A stretch of 64,000 nucleotides of DNA from contig JAQTNA010000016.1 of the NCBI GenBank assembly GCA_028714035.1, positions 1 through 64,000 on the forward strand. Reading direction: 5' to 3'. Under the pieces are notes generated by a model. It was not told the origin of the DNA. It saw only the letters and a list, made by a program, of their open reading frames with translations, and did no database searches. Both the position numbers and the translations under genes were made by a program. The stretch is from Rhodocyclaceae bacterium (GTDB lineage Bacteria; Pseudomonadota; Gammaproteobacteria; Burkholderiales; Rhodocyclaceae). Shown piece after piece: positions 8,098 to 16,876 of this stretch. Position 1 is the stretch's first letter. Every line of letters begins with the position of its first letter.

Positions 8098-9129
8098 GTG
8101 AATCTCCCCCCGCGTGTCCTGAGCGTCGCTATCCTTGCCGCCGGTTTATCCGCCCAGCCCCTGCTGTGCCAGGCGGATGCCTTCGGCTATACACCCGGCG
8201 GCGCCAATTCCCCCGTGACCGGTGCCGCCGGCACTCAGGGATCAACCGGGGAGGCGCAGAGCCTGGAAAAATGTGCCCGGCCCATGGGGGCCATCGCCGT
8301 GGTCGAGCCGCAGGACTACGTCCAGCGCACCCTGTCCCAGTACAACCTGCCCTCGCCCACCAGCCTGATCCGGCTGATGATCCATCAGTCCAACTGTTTC
8401 ATGGTGGTCGAGCGCGGCACCGGCATGCGCAACATGATGCAGGAGCGGGCACTGGCGGAGAGCGGCAATGCGCGGGCCGGGTCCAACATCGGCAAGGGAC
8501 AGATGGTGGCCGCCGACTTCATCCTGACGCCCGAGGTGGTGTTTTCCCAGAACAACGCCGGTGGTGTCGGCGCGGCGCTGGGCGGGATTTTCGGCGCGGG
8601 CGGGCATCTGGCCGGCGCCATCGTCGGCGGGCTGAAATTCAAGCAGGCCCAGACTTCCATGCTGGTGGCCGATGCCCGTAGCGGCTTGCAGGTCGCGGCG
8701 GCCACCGGCAGCGCGGAAAAGACCGATTTCGCCCTGGGCGGCCTGCTCGGGGGGGGTGGCGGTTTCGGCGGCCTGGGCGCCTACGAGAATACGGCCGAGG
8801 GCAAGGTGGTTGCCGCCTCCTTTCTCGACAACTACAACAAGATCGTGCAGGTCATACGGAACAGCCCCGAACTGCAACGCACCTCCGCCAACCTGCGCCA
8901 GGAAGCTTCCAAGGTGACCACCGCCGGGGCGGTGATGGAGGCGGGCGATGTGGTCGTGCCCAAGATCGGCGGCGTCAAGGTCACCTCGGAGCCTGGTCGG
9001 GGCAAGGTGGTGGCGACCATGAAGAAGGGCAATGAAGCCGTGGTCACGGAAAACGGCGGCGACAATCTGAAGGTGCAGGGCGACGGTTTCGAGGGTTGGG
9101 TGGCCAAGGCCATGGTGAAGAAGCAGTGA
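8098..9129 (+). CDS. CsgG-like secreted protein with C-terminal SH3-type domain
   Basis: A 343-residue exported protein. The start taken is GTG 8098, with ATGAGGAA upstream, giving a signal peptide of about 27 residues (SVAILAAGLSAQPLLCQADA). The middle resembles the CsgG/curli-assembly family: a nucleotide-fold-like region with RLMIHQSNCFMVVERG, ADFILTPEVVFSQ, and a glycine-rich membrane-insertion-like loop (GGVGAALGGIFGAGG, then GGLLGGGGGFGGLGAY). The last 60 residues look like a bacterial SH3 domain (TSEPGRGKVVATMKKG...WVAKAMV). CsgG forms an outer-membrane secretion channel; whether this homologue does is unproven. There are no curli genes nearby, and no lipobox cysteine at the cleavage site. 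Its TGA overlaps the phoH ATG. Confidence 0.65.
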   Translation: MNLPPRVLSVAILAAGLSAQPLLCQADAFGYTPGGANSPVTGAAGTQGSTGEAQSLEKCARPMGAIAVVEPQDYVQRTLSQYNLPSPTSLIRLMIHQSNCFMVVERGTGMRNMMQERALAESGNARAGSNIGKGQMVAADFILTPEVVFSQNNAGGVGAALGGIFGAGGHLAGAIVGGLKFKQAQTSMLVADARSGLQVAAATGSAEKTDFALGGLLGGGGGFGGLGAYENTAEGKVVAASFLDNYNKIVQVIRNSPELQRTSANLRQEASKVTTAGAVMEAGDVVVPKIGGVKVTSEPGRGKVVATMKKGNEAVVTENGGDNLKVQGDGFEGWVAKAMVKKQ

Positions 9130-10121
9130 TGCCTGCCGCGGGGCGGGGCCGTGCCCTGAACGTCAATCTCGCGCCGGTGGACAACGCCCGGCTGGCCGCC
9201 CTGTGCGGCCCGCTGGACGAGAACCTGCGCCAGATCGAGGCCGCCTTCGATGTGGAGATCGCGCGCCGGGGCGAGAGTTTTTCCATCCACGGCCCCCTGG
9301 GCCAGGCACGCCGGGCGGGCGAGGCGATCGAGCATTTCTACGATCAGGCCAAAACCGGCCTGGCGATTGACGACATCCAGCTCGGCCTGGTGGAACTCCT
9401 GGCGACCCACCCGGCTGCCCAGACGGCGGCCGGCCTCCTGACCCGCAAGTCCGACCTGCACGGGCGCACGCCGCACCAGGTCGAATACCTGAAACAGATT
9501 CAGGCGCACGACATCACCTTCGCCATCGGCCCGGCCGGCACGGGCAAGACCTACCTGGCCGTGGCCTCTGCCGTGGATGCCTTCGAGCGGGATCAGGTGA
9601 GCCGCATCGTGCTCACCCGACCGGCGGTGGAGGCGGGGGAGCGCCTGGGTTTCCTGCCGGGCGATCTGGCGCAGAAGGTGGACCCCTACCTGCGCCCCCT
9701 CTACGACGCCCTCTACGATCTCATGGGCTTCGACAAGGTGGCCAAGCTCTTCGAGCGCCAGGCCATCGAGGTGGCGCCGCTCGCCTACATGCGCGGCAGG
9801 ACGCTGAACCACGCCTTCATCATCCTGGACGAGGCGCAGAACACCACGCCGGAACAGATCAAGATGTTCCTGACCCGCATCGGCATCGGCGCCAAGGCGG
9901 TCGTCACGGGCGATGTCACCCAGGTGGACCTGGCCAAGGGCCAGAAGTGCGGCCTGGTGGAAGCCCGGCGCATCCTGGCGGACGTGCGCGGCATCGCCTT
10001 CACCGATTTCGATGCCGGCGACGTGGTGCGCCACCCCCTCGTGGCCCGCATCGTCGCGGCGTATGAGAAGGAAGCGGCGCGCGAGGAAGCGGCACGCAAT
10101 CTTGTTCCTCCCAACCACTGA
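9129..10121 (+). CDS. phoH: PhoH-like ATPase (PhoH/PhoL)
   Basis: A 330-residue P-loop ATPase. Walker A is GPAGTGKT (134-141) and the Walker B region is [21 protein letters not shown], both signatures of PhoH. The N-terminal part is the extra domain seen in the YbeZ/PhoL subgroup. The protein is thought to work with YbeY in rRNA maturation or RNA handling, consistent with ybeY following after nine bases. The start ATG 9129-9131 overlaps the stop of the CsgG-like gene as TGATG, implying translational coupling; the longer in-frame start at 9096 lies inside that gene and is not preferred. Confidence 0.92.
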   Translation: MPAAGRGRALNVNLAPVDNARLAALCGPLDENLRQIEAAFDVEIARRGESFSIHGPLGQARRAGEAIEHFYDQAKTGLAIDDIQLGLVELLATHPAAQTAAGLLTRKSDLHGRTPHQVEYLKQIQAHDITFAIGPAGTGKTYLAVASAVDAFERDQVSRIVLTRPAVEAGERLGFLPGDLAQKVDPYLRPLYDALYDLMGFDKVAKLFERQAIEVAPLAYMRGRTLNHAFIILDEAQNTTPEQIKMFLTRIGIGAKAVVTGDVTQVDLAKGQKCGLVEARRILADVRGIAFTDFDAGDVVRHPLVARIVAAYEKEAAREEAARNLVPPNH

Positions 10122-10129
10122 TTTCCGAT

Positions 10130-10579
10130 ATGGCCCTTTCCCTCTCCGTGCAATACGCCTGCAAACATGAGGCGCTACCCTCCCGGCCTCAGGTGCGCCG
10201 CTGGGTCAGCCGCGCCCTGAAGGCCACGGCTCCGGAAAGCGCGGAAGTCACGGTGCGCTTCGTGGAGGAAGAGGAAGGCCGTGAGTTGAACCGGGATTAC
10301 CGCGGCAAGGACTATCCGACCAACGTCCTGTCCTTCCCCTATGCGCCGGCTCCCGTCCTGGCCGGCGATCTCGTGCTGTGCCTGCCGGTGGTGCTCAGGG
10401 AGGCGGCGGAGCAGGGCAAGACGGTGGAGGCTCATTTCGCCCACATGCTGGTGCATGGTATGCTGCACCTTCAGGCTTACGACCATGACAACGACGAGGA
10501 CGCCGAGATCATGGAAACCGAGGAGCGGGAAATTCTGGCGAAACTAGGCTACCCGGATCCCTACGGCAGTGAGCGGTAA
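10130..10579 (+). CDS. ybeY: Endoribonuclease YbeY
   Basis: YbeY is a metal-dependent single-strand endoribonuclease involved in 16S rRNA 3'-end maturation and ribosome quality control. The signature H-x3-H-x5-H is complete: [11 protein letters not shown] with His109, His113 and His119. NVLSFPY, typical of the family, is at about residues 65-71. Length is 149 residues, normal. It is nine bases behind phoH and ahead of corC and lnt, the conserved order in proteobacteria. A family C palindrome separates it from corC and overlaps its last codons (PYGSER). Confidence 0.95.
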   Translation: MALSLSVQYACKHEALPSRPQVRRWVSRALKATAPESAEVTVRFVEEEEGRELNRDYRGKDYPTNVLSFPYAPAPVLAGDLVLCLPVVLREAAEQGKTVEAHFAHMLVHGMLHLQAYDHDNDEDAEIMETEEREILAKLGYPDPYGSER

Positions 10580-10670
10580 GCAGTCAGCAGTGAGACGTCG
10601 AAATGTCCGCGCCTTCGGTGCGCATGCCATGACACCTTACTGCTCACTGCTTACCCCTTACCAGTTACCA
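10567..10670. repeat. Family C composite palindrome (C1)
   Basis: About 104 bp. Outer arms AGTGAGCGGTAAGCAG and CTGCTCACTGCTTACC pair with each other; the core is a hairpin CGCGCCTTCGGTGCGC. It fills the whole ybeY-corC gap and reaches into the end of ybeY. Related elements are at 52023, 57498 and, with other arms, 48071. Confidence 0.85.
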
Positions 10671-10672
10671 AC

Positions 10673-11524
10673 ATGGAACCCCCCAGTAACAAGCCCTCAC
10701 TTCTGGAACGTCTCTCCGCCCTGCTGACGCGGGAGCCGGAAAACCGGGAGCAACTGCTCGAATTGCTCCATGCCGCCTTCGAGCGCAACCTGCTCGACGG
10801 CGACGCGCTCGCCATCATCGAAGGCGCGCTGCAAGTCTCCGACATGTCGGTGCGGGACGTGATGATTCCGCGCGCGCAGATGGACACCCTGGACGTGGAT
10901 GCGCCGGTGGAAGCCATCGTCCGCCGCGCCGTGGACGCCAGCCACTCCCGTTTCCCCGTCACCGACGACAACAAGGACGACGTGATCGGCATCCTCCTGG
11001 CCAAGGATCTTCTGCGGCTGTTCGCCGGCGAGGATCTCTCCATCCGGGACATGCTGCGGCCGGCGGTGTTCATTCCGGAATCCAAGCGCCTGAACGTGCT
11101 GCTGCGGGAGTTCCGTAATTCCCGCAACCACATGGCCATCGTGGTGGACGAATACGGCGGCGTGGCCGGGCTCGTCACCATCGAGGACGTGCTGGAGCAG
11201 ATCGTCGGCGACATCGAGGACGAATACGACTGGGACGAGGATAGCGACAACATCCTGCTGGACCAGGACGGCCGCTACCGGGTGAAGGCCACGACCGAGA
11301 TCGAGGCCTTCAACGAGTCGTTTTCTGCCAACTTCGAGAGCGAGGACTACGATACGGTCGGCGGCCTGGTGATCCACGAACTGGGGCGCCTGCCCAAGCG
11401 GGGCGAAGTGCTGACCCTGGCCGGCATGCGTTTCCAGGTCCTGCGCGCCGACAGCCGAAGGGTGCACACCCTGCTGGTGGAAATCCTGCCTCAGCCTCCG
11501 GGGGGGAGCGACGGCTCGTCGTGA
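10673..11524 (+). CDS. corC: CorC/HlyC-family CBS-domain transporter-associated protein
   Basis: A 283-residue soluble protein with two CBS domains (about 65-190; VRDVMIPRAQMDTLDVD, SHSRFPVTDD, HMAIVVDEYGGVAGLVTIEDVLEQIVGDI) and a C-terminal CorC_HlyC domain (about 205-280). CorC was linked to CorA-dependent magnesium and cobalt efflux; recent work treats the wider family as magnesium exporters when fused to a membrane domain, which is absent here. It lies between ybeY and lnt. The ATG at 10673 follows repeat C1 directly, with no good ribosome-binding site in view. Its TGA overlaps the lnt GTG (GTGA). Confidence 0.92.
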   Translation: MEPPSNKPSLLERLSALLTREPENREQLLELLHAAFERNLLDGDALAIIEGALQVSDMSVRDVMIPRAQMDTLDVDAPVEAIVRRAVDASHSRFPVTDDNKDDVIGILLAKDLLRLFAGEDLSIRDMLRPAVFIPESKRLNVLLREFRNSRNHMAIVVDEYGGVAGLVTIEDVLEQIVGDIEDEYDWDEDSDNILLDQDGRYRVKATTEIEAFNESFSANFESEDYDTVGGLVIHELGRLPKRGEVLTLAGMRFQVLRADSRRVHTLLVEILPQPPGGSDGSS

Positions 11525-13002
11525 AGCCGGTCCATCGTCTTCTCCTGGCCGCGGTCCTGGGGGCGCTGGCGGTCGGCGGCTTCGCTCCCCTGGAGTGGTT
11601 TCCGCTCACGGCCTGCGCCCTGGCGGGACTGTTTGCGCTCTGGCGCAGCCGACCCGAGTCGGCTCCGGCCACTGCCTATGCCTGGGGCCTGGGGCTGTTC
11701 CTGGCCGGGGTTTCCTGGATCTACGTGAGCCTTTCCCGCTATGGCGGCATGGGGGTGCCGCTGTCCCTGCTCGCCGTCCTGCTCTTCGCCGCCGTGCTCG
11801 CCGTCTTTCCGATGCTCGCCGGTTGGCTGTTCCGGCGCCTCCGCAGGGGTTCCTGGCGGACGGACGCCCTGCTGGCCGCCGCTGCCTGGACCCTCTCGGA
11901 GTGGCTGCGCACCTGGTTTCTCACCGGCTTTCCCTGGCTCATCGTCGGCTATTCCCAGACGCCGCCCAGTCCGCTGGCCGGCTTCGCAGCGGTTTTCGGC
12001 GTGCATGGCGTGACCCTGGCACTCACCCTGGTGGCCGCCCTGCCGGTCTTCGCCTGGGGCGACCGGCGGCGGTTCATGCGGGCCGGCGCCGCGGCACTCG
12101 CCCTGGTCCTGTGCGGGGCGGGCCTCGCGCGCATTGCCTGGACCACCCCCCGGGGGGCGTCGGTAAGCGTCAGCCTGCTCCAGGGCAACATCGAACAGAG
12201 CCTTAAGTGGCGACCGGAACTGCTCTCCCTGTCCCTGGATACCTACCTGGATCTGGCCCGGCGCCATCCGGCCAGGATCGTGGTGCTGCCGGAGACGGCC
12301 CTGCCCCTGGCGTTCGAGCGGATTCCGGCAGACTACCTGGCCGCCCTGCGACCCGCCGGTTCCGACCTGATCCTGGGCACGGTGACTTTCGATCGGGACG
12401 GATCGGCCTACAACGCCGCCGTGTCCCTGGGGGCGGGCGGCACCCGGCGCTACGCCAAGTCCCACCTCGTGCCCTTCGGCGAATTCACCCCCGCCCTGTT
12501 CCAGTGGACGCTCAAGCTGCTGTCCATTCCCATGTCCGATTTCTCCCGGGGCGGGCTCCGTCAGCCACCCTTTTCCCTGGCGGGGGAAAAGCTGGCGGCG
12601 GACATCTGCTACGAGGATGCCTTCGGCGAGGAAATCGTGCAGGCCCTGCCGGAGGCGAGCATCCTGCTCAACCTCTCCAACACCGCCTGGTTCGGCGATT
12701 CCCTGGCCCAGCCGCAACACCTGCAGATGTCCCGCATGAGGGCGCTGGAAACCGGCCGCCCCATGCTGCGCGCCACCAACACCGGCATGACCGCCTTCAT
12801 CAATCCGGACGGCGTCGTGCTGGCGCAACTGCCGCCCTTCGTGGCGGGAGGTCTCACGGTGAACGTGCATGGCTATGATGGCCTGACTCCCTACGCCCGC
12901 TGGCAGGACTGGCCGGCCGTTCTGCTGGCCCTGGTCTTTCTGGTGGCAGGCCGCTTTGTGGGTCGGCCTTCAGGCCGACAATTCCCGAGGATGTCGGGAT
13001 GA
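11521..13002 (+). CDS. lnt: Apolipoprotein N-acyltransferase
   Basis: Lnt transfers the third acyl chain onto the N-terminal cysteine of lipoproteins at the periplasmic face of the inner membrane. The 493-residue protein has several N-terminal helices, then a nitrilase-type domain with the triad Glu258 (LPETALPL), Lys313 (YAKSHLVPFGE) and Cys363 (DICYEDAFGEE). NTAWFGDS and QHLQMSRMRALE are also family-typical. It begins at GTG 11521-11523, coupled to the corC stop by GTGA. The last 15 or so residues (VGRPSGRQFPRMSG) are encoded by family A repeat A2, which also provides the stop codon, so the natural C-terminus has been replaced or extended. Confidence 0.95.
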   Translation: MKPVHRLLLAAVLGALAVGGFAPLEWFPLTACALAGLFALWRSRPESAPATAYAWGLGLFLAGVSWIYVSLSRYGGMGVPLSLLAVLLFAAVLAVFPMLAGWLFRRLRRGSWRTDALLAAAAWTLSEWLRTWFLTGFPWLIVGYSQTPPSPLAGFAAVFGVHGVTLALTLVAALPVFAWGDRRRFMRAGAAALALVLCGAGLARIAWTTPRGASVSVSLLQGNIEQSLKWRPELLSLSLDTYLDLARRHPARIVVLPETALPLAFERIPADYLAALRPAGSDLILGTVTFDRDGSAYNAAVSLGAGGTRRYAKSHLVPFGEFTPALFQWTLKLLSIPMSDFSRGGLRQPPFSLAGEKLAADICYEDAFGEEIVQALPEASILLNLSNTAWFGDSLAQPQHLQMSRMRALETGRPMLRATNTGMTAFINPDGVVLAQLPPFVAGGLTVNVHGYDGLTPYARWQDWPAVLLALVFLVAGRFVGRPSGRQFPRMSG

Positions 13003-13014
13003 ATCCCGACCTAC
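12958..13014. repeat. Family A palindromic repeat (A2) at the lnt 3' end
   Basis: A 57-bp element: GTGGGTCGGCCTTCAGGCCGAC, a short spacer, then GTCGGGATGAATCCCGACCTAC would fold as two adjacent hairpins with complementary outer ends. It encodes the end of Lnt and stops five bases before the next start codon. Confidence 0.85.
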
Positions 13015-13018
13015 AAAA

Positions 13019-13957
13019 ATGACCAAGATCGTAGATGTAGCCGCCGCCGTCATCCTGCGGCCGGACGGTGCCTTTCTCCTCGGCCAGCGCGCCGAGGACA
13101 CCTTCTATCCCGGCTACTGGGAGTTCCCCGGCGGCAAGGTGGAGCCGGGCGAGACCGCCAGTCAGGCCCTGGTGCGGGAACTGCGGGAGGAACTGGGCAT
13201 CGAGGTCCAGTCGCTCCATCCCTGGATCATGCGCAGCCATGTCTATGAACATGCTTCAGTCCGCCTGCATTTCTTTCGCGTCCGGCAATGGCGCGGGGAA
13301 CTTCAGGATCATGTGCACGCCGCGCTATCCTGGCAACAGGAGGCCCGGCGATTGACGGTTGCCCCCATGCTGCCGGCCAACGGTCCGGTGCTCGCCGCCC
13401 TGGCCCTGCCCGATTTCTACGGCATCACCCAGGCCGGCAAGATGGGCGTCGGGCGGCAACTGGAATTGCTGGAGAAGGCTCTTGGGCGGGGCCTGCGCCT
13501 GGTCCAGGTGAGGGAGCCCGATCTGTCGGACGCGGATCGGCTGGGCTTCGCCCGGGACGTGGTGGCGATGGCCCGGACGCATGGCGCGAGCGTGCTCATC
13601 AACGGCGATGCGGACCTGGCGCTGGCTTCGGACGCGCACGGCCTGCACCTGCCGGCCAGGAGCCTGATGGCGCTCGATGCCCGGCCCGATTTCCCCCTGG
13701 TGGCGGCTTCCTGCCACGATCGGGAAGAACTGGAAAGGGCGGCCGGCCTGGGCCTGGATTTCGCCGTGCTCGGCGCCGTGCAGCCCACCGCCAGCCATCC
13801 CGGCCGGGCGGTTCTGGGCTGGGGCAAATTTGCCGAACTGGCGAGAGACTTGCCCATGCCGGTCTTTGCCCTGGGCGGCCTCTCCCGGGGCGATCAGGAA
13901 CGGGCCTGGCAGGCCGGCGCCCACGGCGTGGCGGCCATCCGGGCCGCCTGGAAATAA
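13019..13957 (+). CDS. Nudix hydrolase fused to thiamine-phosphate-synthase-like domain
   Basis: A 312-residue two-domain protein. Residues 5-130 form a MutT-type Nudix domain with the box GGKVEPGETASQALVRELREELGI (38-61; shown here as its key residues Gly38, Glu53, Glu56, Glu57). Residues about 138-312 resemble ThiE/TenI (LVQVREPDL, VLINGDADLALASDAHGLHLP, VAASCHDREELERA, VLGAVQPTASHPG, PVFALGGL). This fusion is known in beta- and gammaproteobacteria; the Nudix part probably hydrolyses 8-oxo-dGTP. The ThiE part may be a TenI-like or inactive domain. Start ATG 13019 immediately follows repeat A2. It lies next to yacG/zapD, as MutT does in related genomes. Confidence 0.85.
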   Translation: MTKIVDVAAAVILRPDGAFLLGQRAEDTFYPGYWEFPGGKVEPGETASQALVRELREELGIEVQSLHPWIMRSHVYEHASVRLHFFRVRQWRGELQDHVHAALSWQQEARRLTVAPMLPANGPVLAALALPDFYGITQAGKMGVGRQLELLEKALGRGLRLVQVREPDLSDADRLGFARDVVAMARTHGASVLINGDADLALASDAHGLHLPARSLMALDARPDFPLVAASCHDREELERAAGLGLDFAVLGAVQPTASHPGRAVLGWGKFAELARDLPMPVFALGGLSRGDQERAWQAGAHGVAAIRAAWK

Positions 13958-13971
13958 CCCTGGAAACCTCA

Positions 13972-14106
13972 GTTTGAACCGCAGAGACGCAAAGGCGCAG
14001 AGGGAAGACAGGGCGTTATAGTGGGTTTCTGTTTCACCCATCGGATGAGACCGAGATACCTGCCAAGTCCTGGTTTTCTCTGCGTCTCTGCGCCTCCGCG
14101 GTGAAT
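13972..14106. repeat. Family B inverted-arm element (B1)
   Basis: Left arm TTGAACCGCAGAGACGCAAA... (13974-14009) and right arm ...TCTGCGCCTCCGCGGTGAA (14077-14106) are imperfect inverted copies. The roughly 65-bp middle is unique. It sits between convergent genes (Nudix-ThiE and yacG). Confidence 0.88.
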
Positions 14107-14127
14107 CAAGTGCTTTTTCTAGGATAG

Positions 14128-14331
14128 CTATGCCAGATCGGCGTCGTCCGTGGCACCGTCCGCCGCCTCGGCTTCCGGGATGCGGTAGCTTTCGCTGGCC
14201 CAGGCGCCCAGATCCTGGGTACGGCAGCGTTCCGAGCAGAATGGCCGCCAGCGGCTGGCGGGCTCCCAGCGCACGAGGGCACCGCAGACCGGGCATTTCA
14301 CTTCCCTGACGCGGGGCGATTCGGTGTTCAC
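14128..14331 (-). CDS. yacG: DNA gyrase inhibitor YacG
   Basis: A 67-residue zinc protein with Cys13, Cys16, Cys32 and Cys36 (KCPVCG...FCSERCR), the exact YacG ligand set. In E. coli YacG binds GyrB and inhibits gyrase. The acidic C-terminal tail ([15 protein letters not shown]) is also typical. It starts at GTG 14329-14331, overlapping the zapD stop as GTGA, so the two genes are translationally coupled. Confidence 0.93.
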   Translation of the reverse strand: MNTESPRVREVKCPVCGALVRWEPASRWRPFCSERCRTQDLGAWASESYRIPEAEAADGATDDADLA

Positions 14332-15083
14332 AGGTTGCAGAAGGTCAGGCGGAAGGCGACATCGTTCTCGACCTGGCGCGAGCGGGCATCGCAGCAGGCG
14401 TCGGTGAAGCGGATGTTGATGGCGTACTTGTTGGCGCTGATCTCGGGCGTGCAGCGCTCGTTTTCCTGAATCTGCAAGCGCAGCATCTGGGCACTGCGTC
14501 CGGCGAGCATCAACTGGAAGGTACCCTTTGTCGCCACCAGGGGCTCGCCCCGGCCGCTGGCGCGCAGGAGGCGCAGGACGATGGCGATGCCGTCCCGGAT
14601 GGGCAGGATGGGCGCCAGCCAGCCTTCCAGGTCGGTCTGGCGTCCGGCGCTATCCTGGTGCAGCCAGTAATGGTAGGAAGGTAGATCAAACTCGCAGACG
14701 CCGCCCGGGATGTTGGAACGGTTCTTGATGCTCATGAGCCATTCGTTGTCCCGCAGGTATTGCCCCACCTTGCCGGCCATGGAGAGCAGGGAACTGTTGG
14801 CCTGCTCGATCTCGTAGAGGGCGCCGGAGAGCGCTTCCTCGGAGATGTCGGGGTTGTTGCGGAAGCTGATGAGGATCTGCCGCTGGCGTTCAAGCTCCTG
14901 GAGAAGATCGAACTTGAGGTCGGCCCGGCGTGCCACGTCGAGGATCTCGAACAGGCCCATGAGGGCGGCGTGGTGCTCGTGGGAGGTGCTTCCGCGCAGG
15001 AAATGGGTGGCCTTGGCGAACAGATCCTCCAGCCGGAGCAGCGTGCGTATGCGCTCGTTGAGAGGATGTTCGTAGGTGACCAC
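14328..15083 (-). CDS. zapD: Cell division protein ZapD
   Basis: ZapD crosslinks FtsZ protofilaments and supports the Z ring. The 251-residue protein begins [19 protein letters not shown] and contains [30 protein letters not shown], and SYHYWLH, all strongly conserved in the family. It precedes yacG, the usual order; coaE, which often comes before zapD, is not here. The start ATG is preceded directly by a region containing repeat B2 (15171-15292). Confidence 0.93.
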   Translation of the reverse strand: MVTYEHPLNERIRTLLRLEDLFAKATHFLRGSTSHEHHAALMGLFEILDVARRADLKFDLLQELERQRQILISFRNNPDISEEALSGALYEIEQANSSLLSMAGKVGQYLRDNEWLMSIKNRSNIPGGVCEFDLPSYHYWLHQDSAGRQTDLEGWLAPILPIRDGIAIVLRLLRASGRGEPLVATKGTFQLMLAGRSAQMLRLQIQENERCTPEISANKYAINIRFTDACCDARSRQVENDVAFRLTFCNL

Positions 15084-15170
15084 TGTGCGCCGCCAAGAAG
15101 AAGAATGCGGAATTCTGACGGATTCGCCCGCAAATCACAACCCGATCGCCAATAATCCGGGAAAAACTGA

Positions 15171-15292
15171 TCGAACCGCAGAGGCGCGGAGACGCAGAGG
15201 AAAACAAGAGCTTGTATGCCAACGCTGGAACATCCCTCGGGCGAGCGCGCCAAGCTGTTTTATCTCCTTTTCTCTGCGCCTCTGCGGTGAAT
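15171..15292. repeat. Family B inverted-arm element (B2)
   Basis: Arms TCGAACCGCAGAGGCGCGGA (from 15171) and TCTCTGCGCCTCTGCGGTGAA (to 15292) enclose about 70 bp of unique sequence. It fills the gap between zapD and the SPOR gene. Confidence 0.88.
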
Positions 15293-15311
15293 GATGGGTC
15301 CGGATAGAGTC

Positions 15312-16157
15312 TTATCGCCGCAGCGGCATCACCAGGCTGGCATCCAGGCCCAGGGCCTGGATTCGTGCTTGGGCGGTGGCGGCTTCAGCCCGGCTCGGGT
15401 AAGGGCCGGTTCGTACCCGGGCCTCGACCACTGCCGGGATGCCTGCCGCAACCAGTTTGGCTCGGATCGTCTCGGCTTCCGCGACGCTGGCGAAGCCGCC
15501 CACTTGCACGAGGTAGCCCTGTGCGGCGCTGGCAGGGGCAGCCTGGGCCGGGGCGGCGGCACTCGCTGGCGCCGCGGTGGCCGGAGTGGCGGGGGGCGCT
15601 TGCACTACCGGGGCGGTGGCCGGGGAGGGCGCCGCCGCCGGTGTCGAGGGCTTGCCGACGGTGGCCGGTCCCTTGTCCTGGCTGGCAGGTGTGCCGGCGG
15701 CAGGGGACGCCGTGGCCGGCGCGGCGGCGGACGGCGCTGCCGGGCGGGAAGACAGGGGCCGGGAGGGCGTGGCCGGCTTGGGCGCAACCGGCTTGCCGGT
15801 ACCGAAGTGGCGGATTGCCGGGGCGGGGGGGGCGGCCGGTGCCGTCGGCCCCGTGACCACCGGCGTGGGCGGCGGTGCAGGGGGGGCGGCCGGTACCTCG
15901 GCCTCCGGCGGTGTGGCCGGCTTTTCCGGCAGCATCTCGGTCTGGGCCACGGCCTGCACCTGGCCTTTCACCACCTGGGACAGGGGCGGGGCGACGGGCG
16001 CGGGTGGCGCCGGGGGGACTTCACTACGTTCGAACAGGAACAGGCCCGCCAGGAGGAGAGCGATCAGGACCAGCGCCACCCCCATGCGTTGCAGCAGGCG
16101 CTTCTTCTGTTCGATCAGATCATCGGCGGCCTGGTCGGCCTCGTGCCTTGCTGTCAT
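15312..16157 (-). CDS. SPOR-domain membrane protein
   Basis: A 281-residue bitopic protein: a short cytoplasmic N-terminus, one transmembrane helix (about 26-43, GVALVLIALLLAGLFLF), a long low-complexity Pro/Ala linker (about 48-200) and a C-terminal SPOR domain (about 205-280; YLVQVGGFASVAEAETIRAKL, VEARVRTGPYPSRAEAATA). SPOR domains bind denuded septal peptidoglycan, so a role in division or septal wall assembly is likely. The ATG overlaps the DUF2802 stop (ATGA). Repeats of Pro-Ala in the linker are low complexity, and the length may vary between strains. Confidence 0.85.
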   Translation of the reverse strand: MTARHEADQAADDLIEQKKRLLQRMGVALVLIALLLAGLFLFERSEVPPAPPAPVAPPLSQVVKGQVQAVAQTEMLPEKPATPPEAEVPAAPPAPPPTPVVTGPTAPAAPPAPAIRHFGTGKPVAPKPATPSRPLSSRPAAPSAAAPATASPAAGTPASQDKGPATVGKPSTPAAAPSPATAPVVQAPPATPATAAPASAAAPAQAAPASAAQGYLVQVGGFASVAEAETIRAKLVAAGIPAVVEARVRTGPYPSRAEAATAQARIQALGLDASLVMPLRR

Positions 16158-16648
16158 GGCAAACCCTTCGTGTTTTTATGTTCTTCACGCCGCGTCAGTG
16201 CCCGTACCAGTTCGGCCTCGGCCACCGAGATGCCGCAACGGTCAGCCATGGTCTGCACGTCTGCGCCGTCACTCGCCAGGGACATGGCCTCCGCGTAATG
16301 GGGCGACGTCTGCCGCGCCGCCTTCAGGTGGGCGATCTCTTCCTTGAGTGCCGCCAGTTCGGTCCGCACCTGGTCCAGTTCGGCTTCCACGCCCCGCATG
16401 AACTGGCGGGTGGCGAATCCTACGGTATCCGCGACCTGAACCACTTCCGCCGCCCGTGGCGCGGGATGGCCGGACGGCGCCGAGAACAGGGCTTTATCGG
16501 TGCTCTCGGGCAAATCCCTGGCGGCGGTGGAGTTGCCTCTGGATCGCTGCATCCGGCCCAGGCGCAGCAGAGCGTAGGCCAGATAAAGGGCCAGGAGTAC
16601 TACCAGCGTCAGCAGGGCGACGCGCCAGTCGAGCTTGGTCAGGTCCAT
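16154..16648 (-). CDS. DUF2802 membrane-anchored coiled-coil protein
   Basis: A 164-residue protein with an N-terminal transmembrane helix (about 9-28), a linker, a coiled-coil segment (about 88-112, VEAELDQVRTELAALKEEIAHLKAA) and a C-terminal region AMSLASDGADVQTMADRCGISVAEAELVRAL that resembles a helix-turn-helix-like DUF2802 domain. The function is not known; its gene is often linked to SPOR or flagellar and pilus genes. The ATG at 16646-16648 is chosen over a TTG nine bases upstream. It is coupled to the SPOR gene by ATGA. Confidence 0.7.
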   Translation of the reverse strand: MDLTKLDWRVALLTLVVLLALYLAYALLRLGRMQRSRGNSTAARDLPESTDKALFSAPSGHPAPRAAEVVQVADTVGFATRQFMRGVEAELDQVRTELAALKEEIAHLKAARQTSPHYAEAMSLASDGADVQTMADRCGISVAEAELVRALTRREEHKNTKGLP

Positions 16649-16690
16649 GGCGGGCAAGGGGCCAGGTTTGTCGGTAATAAGGCAGCTGAC

Positions 16691-16820
16691 TCACCGCAGA
16701 GACGCAGAGGCGCTGAGAAAAACATGATCAACAAAGGTTCGTGATCCGCCTGAAAAACGCCCGGGCCTTGAGGCATCGGCAGCAATTTAATCTCCGGGCC
16801 GCCCCGCCTCTGCGGTTCAA
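16691..16820. repeat. Family B inverted-arm element (B3)
   Basis: Arms TCACCGCAGAGACGCAGAGG (from 16691) and CCGCCTCTGCGGTTCAA (to 16820), middle unique. It lies in the divergent region between the DUF2802 gene and ydcF. Confidence 0.85.
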
Positions 16821-16876
16821 ACAGTATTTCCCGGATAATAGCTGTCGCGCCCCAAACCGTAAATCCACTTGACCCC

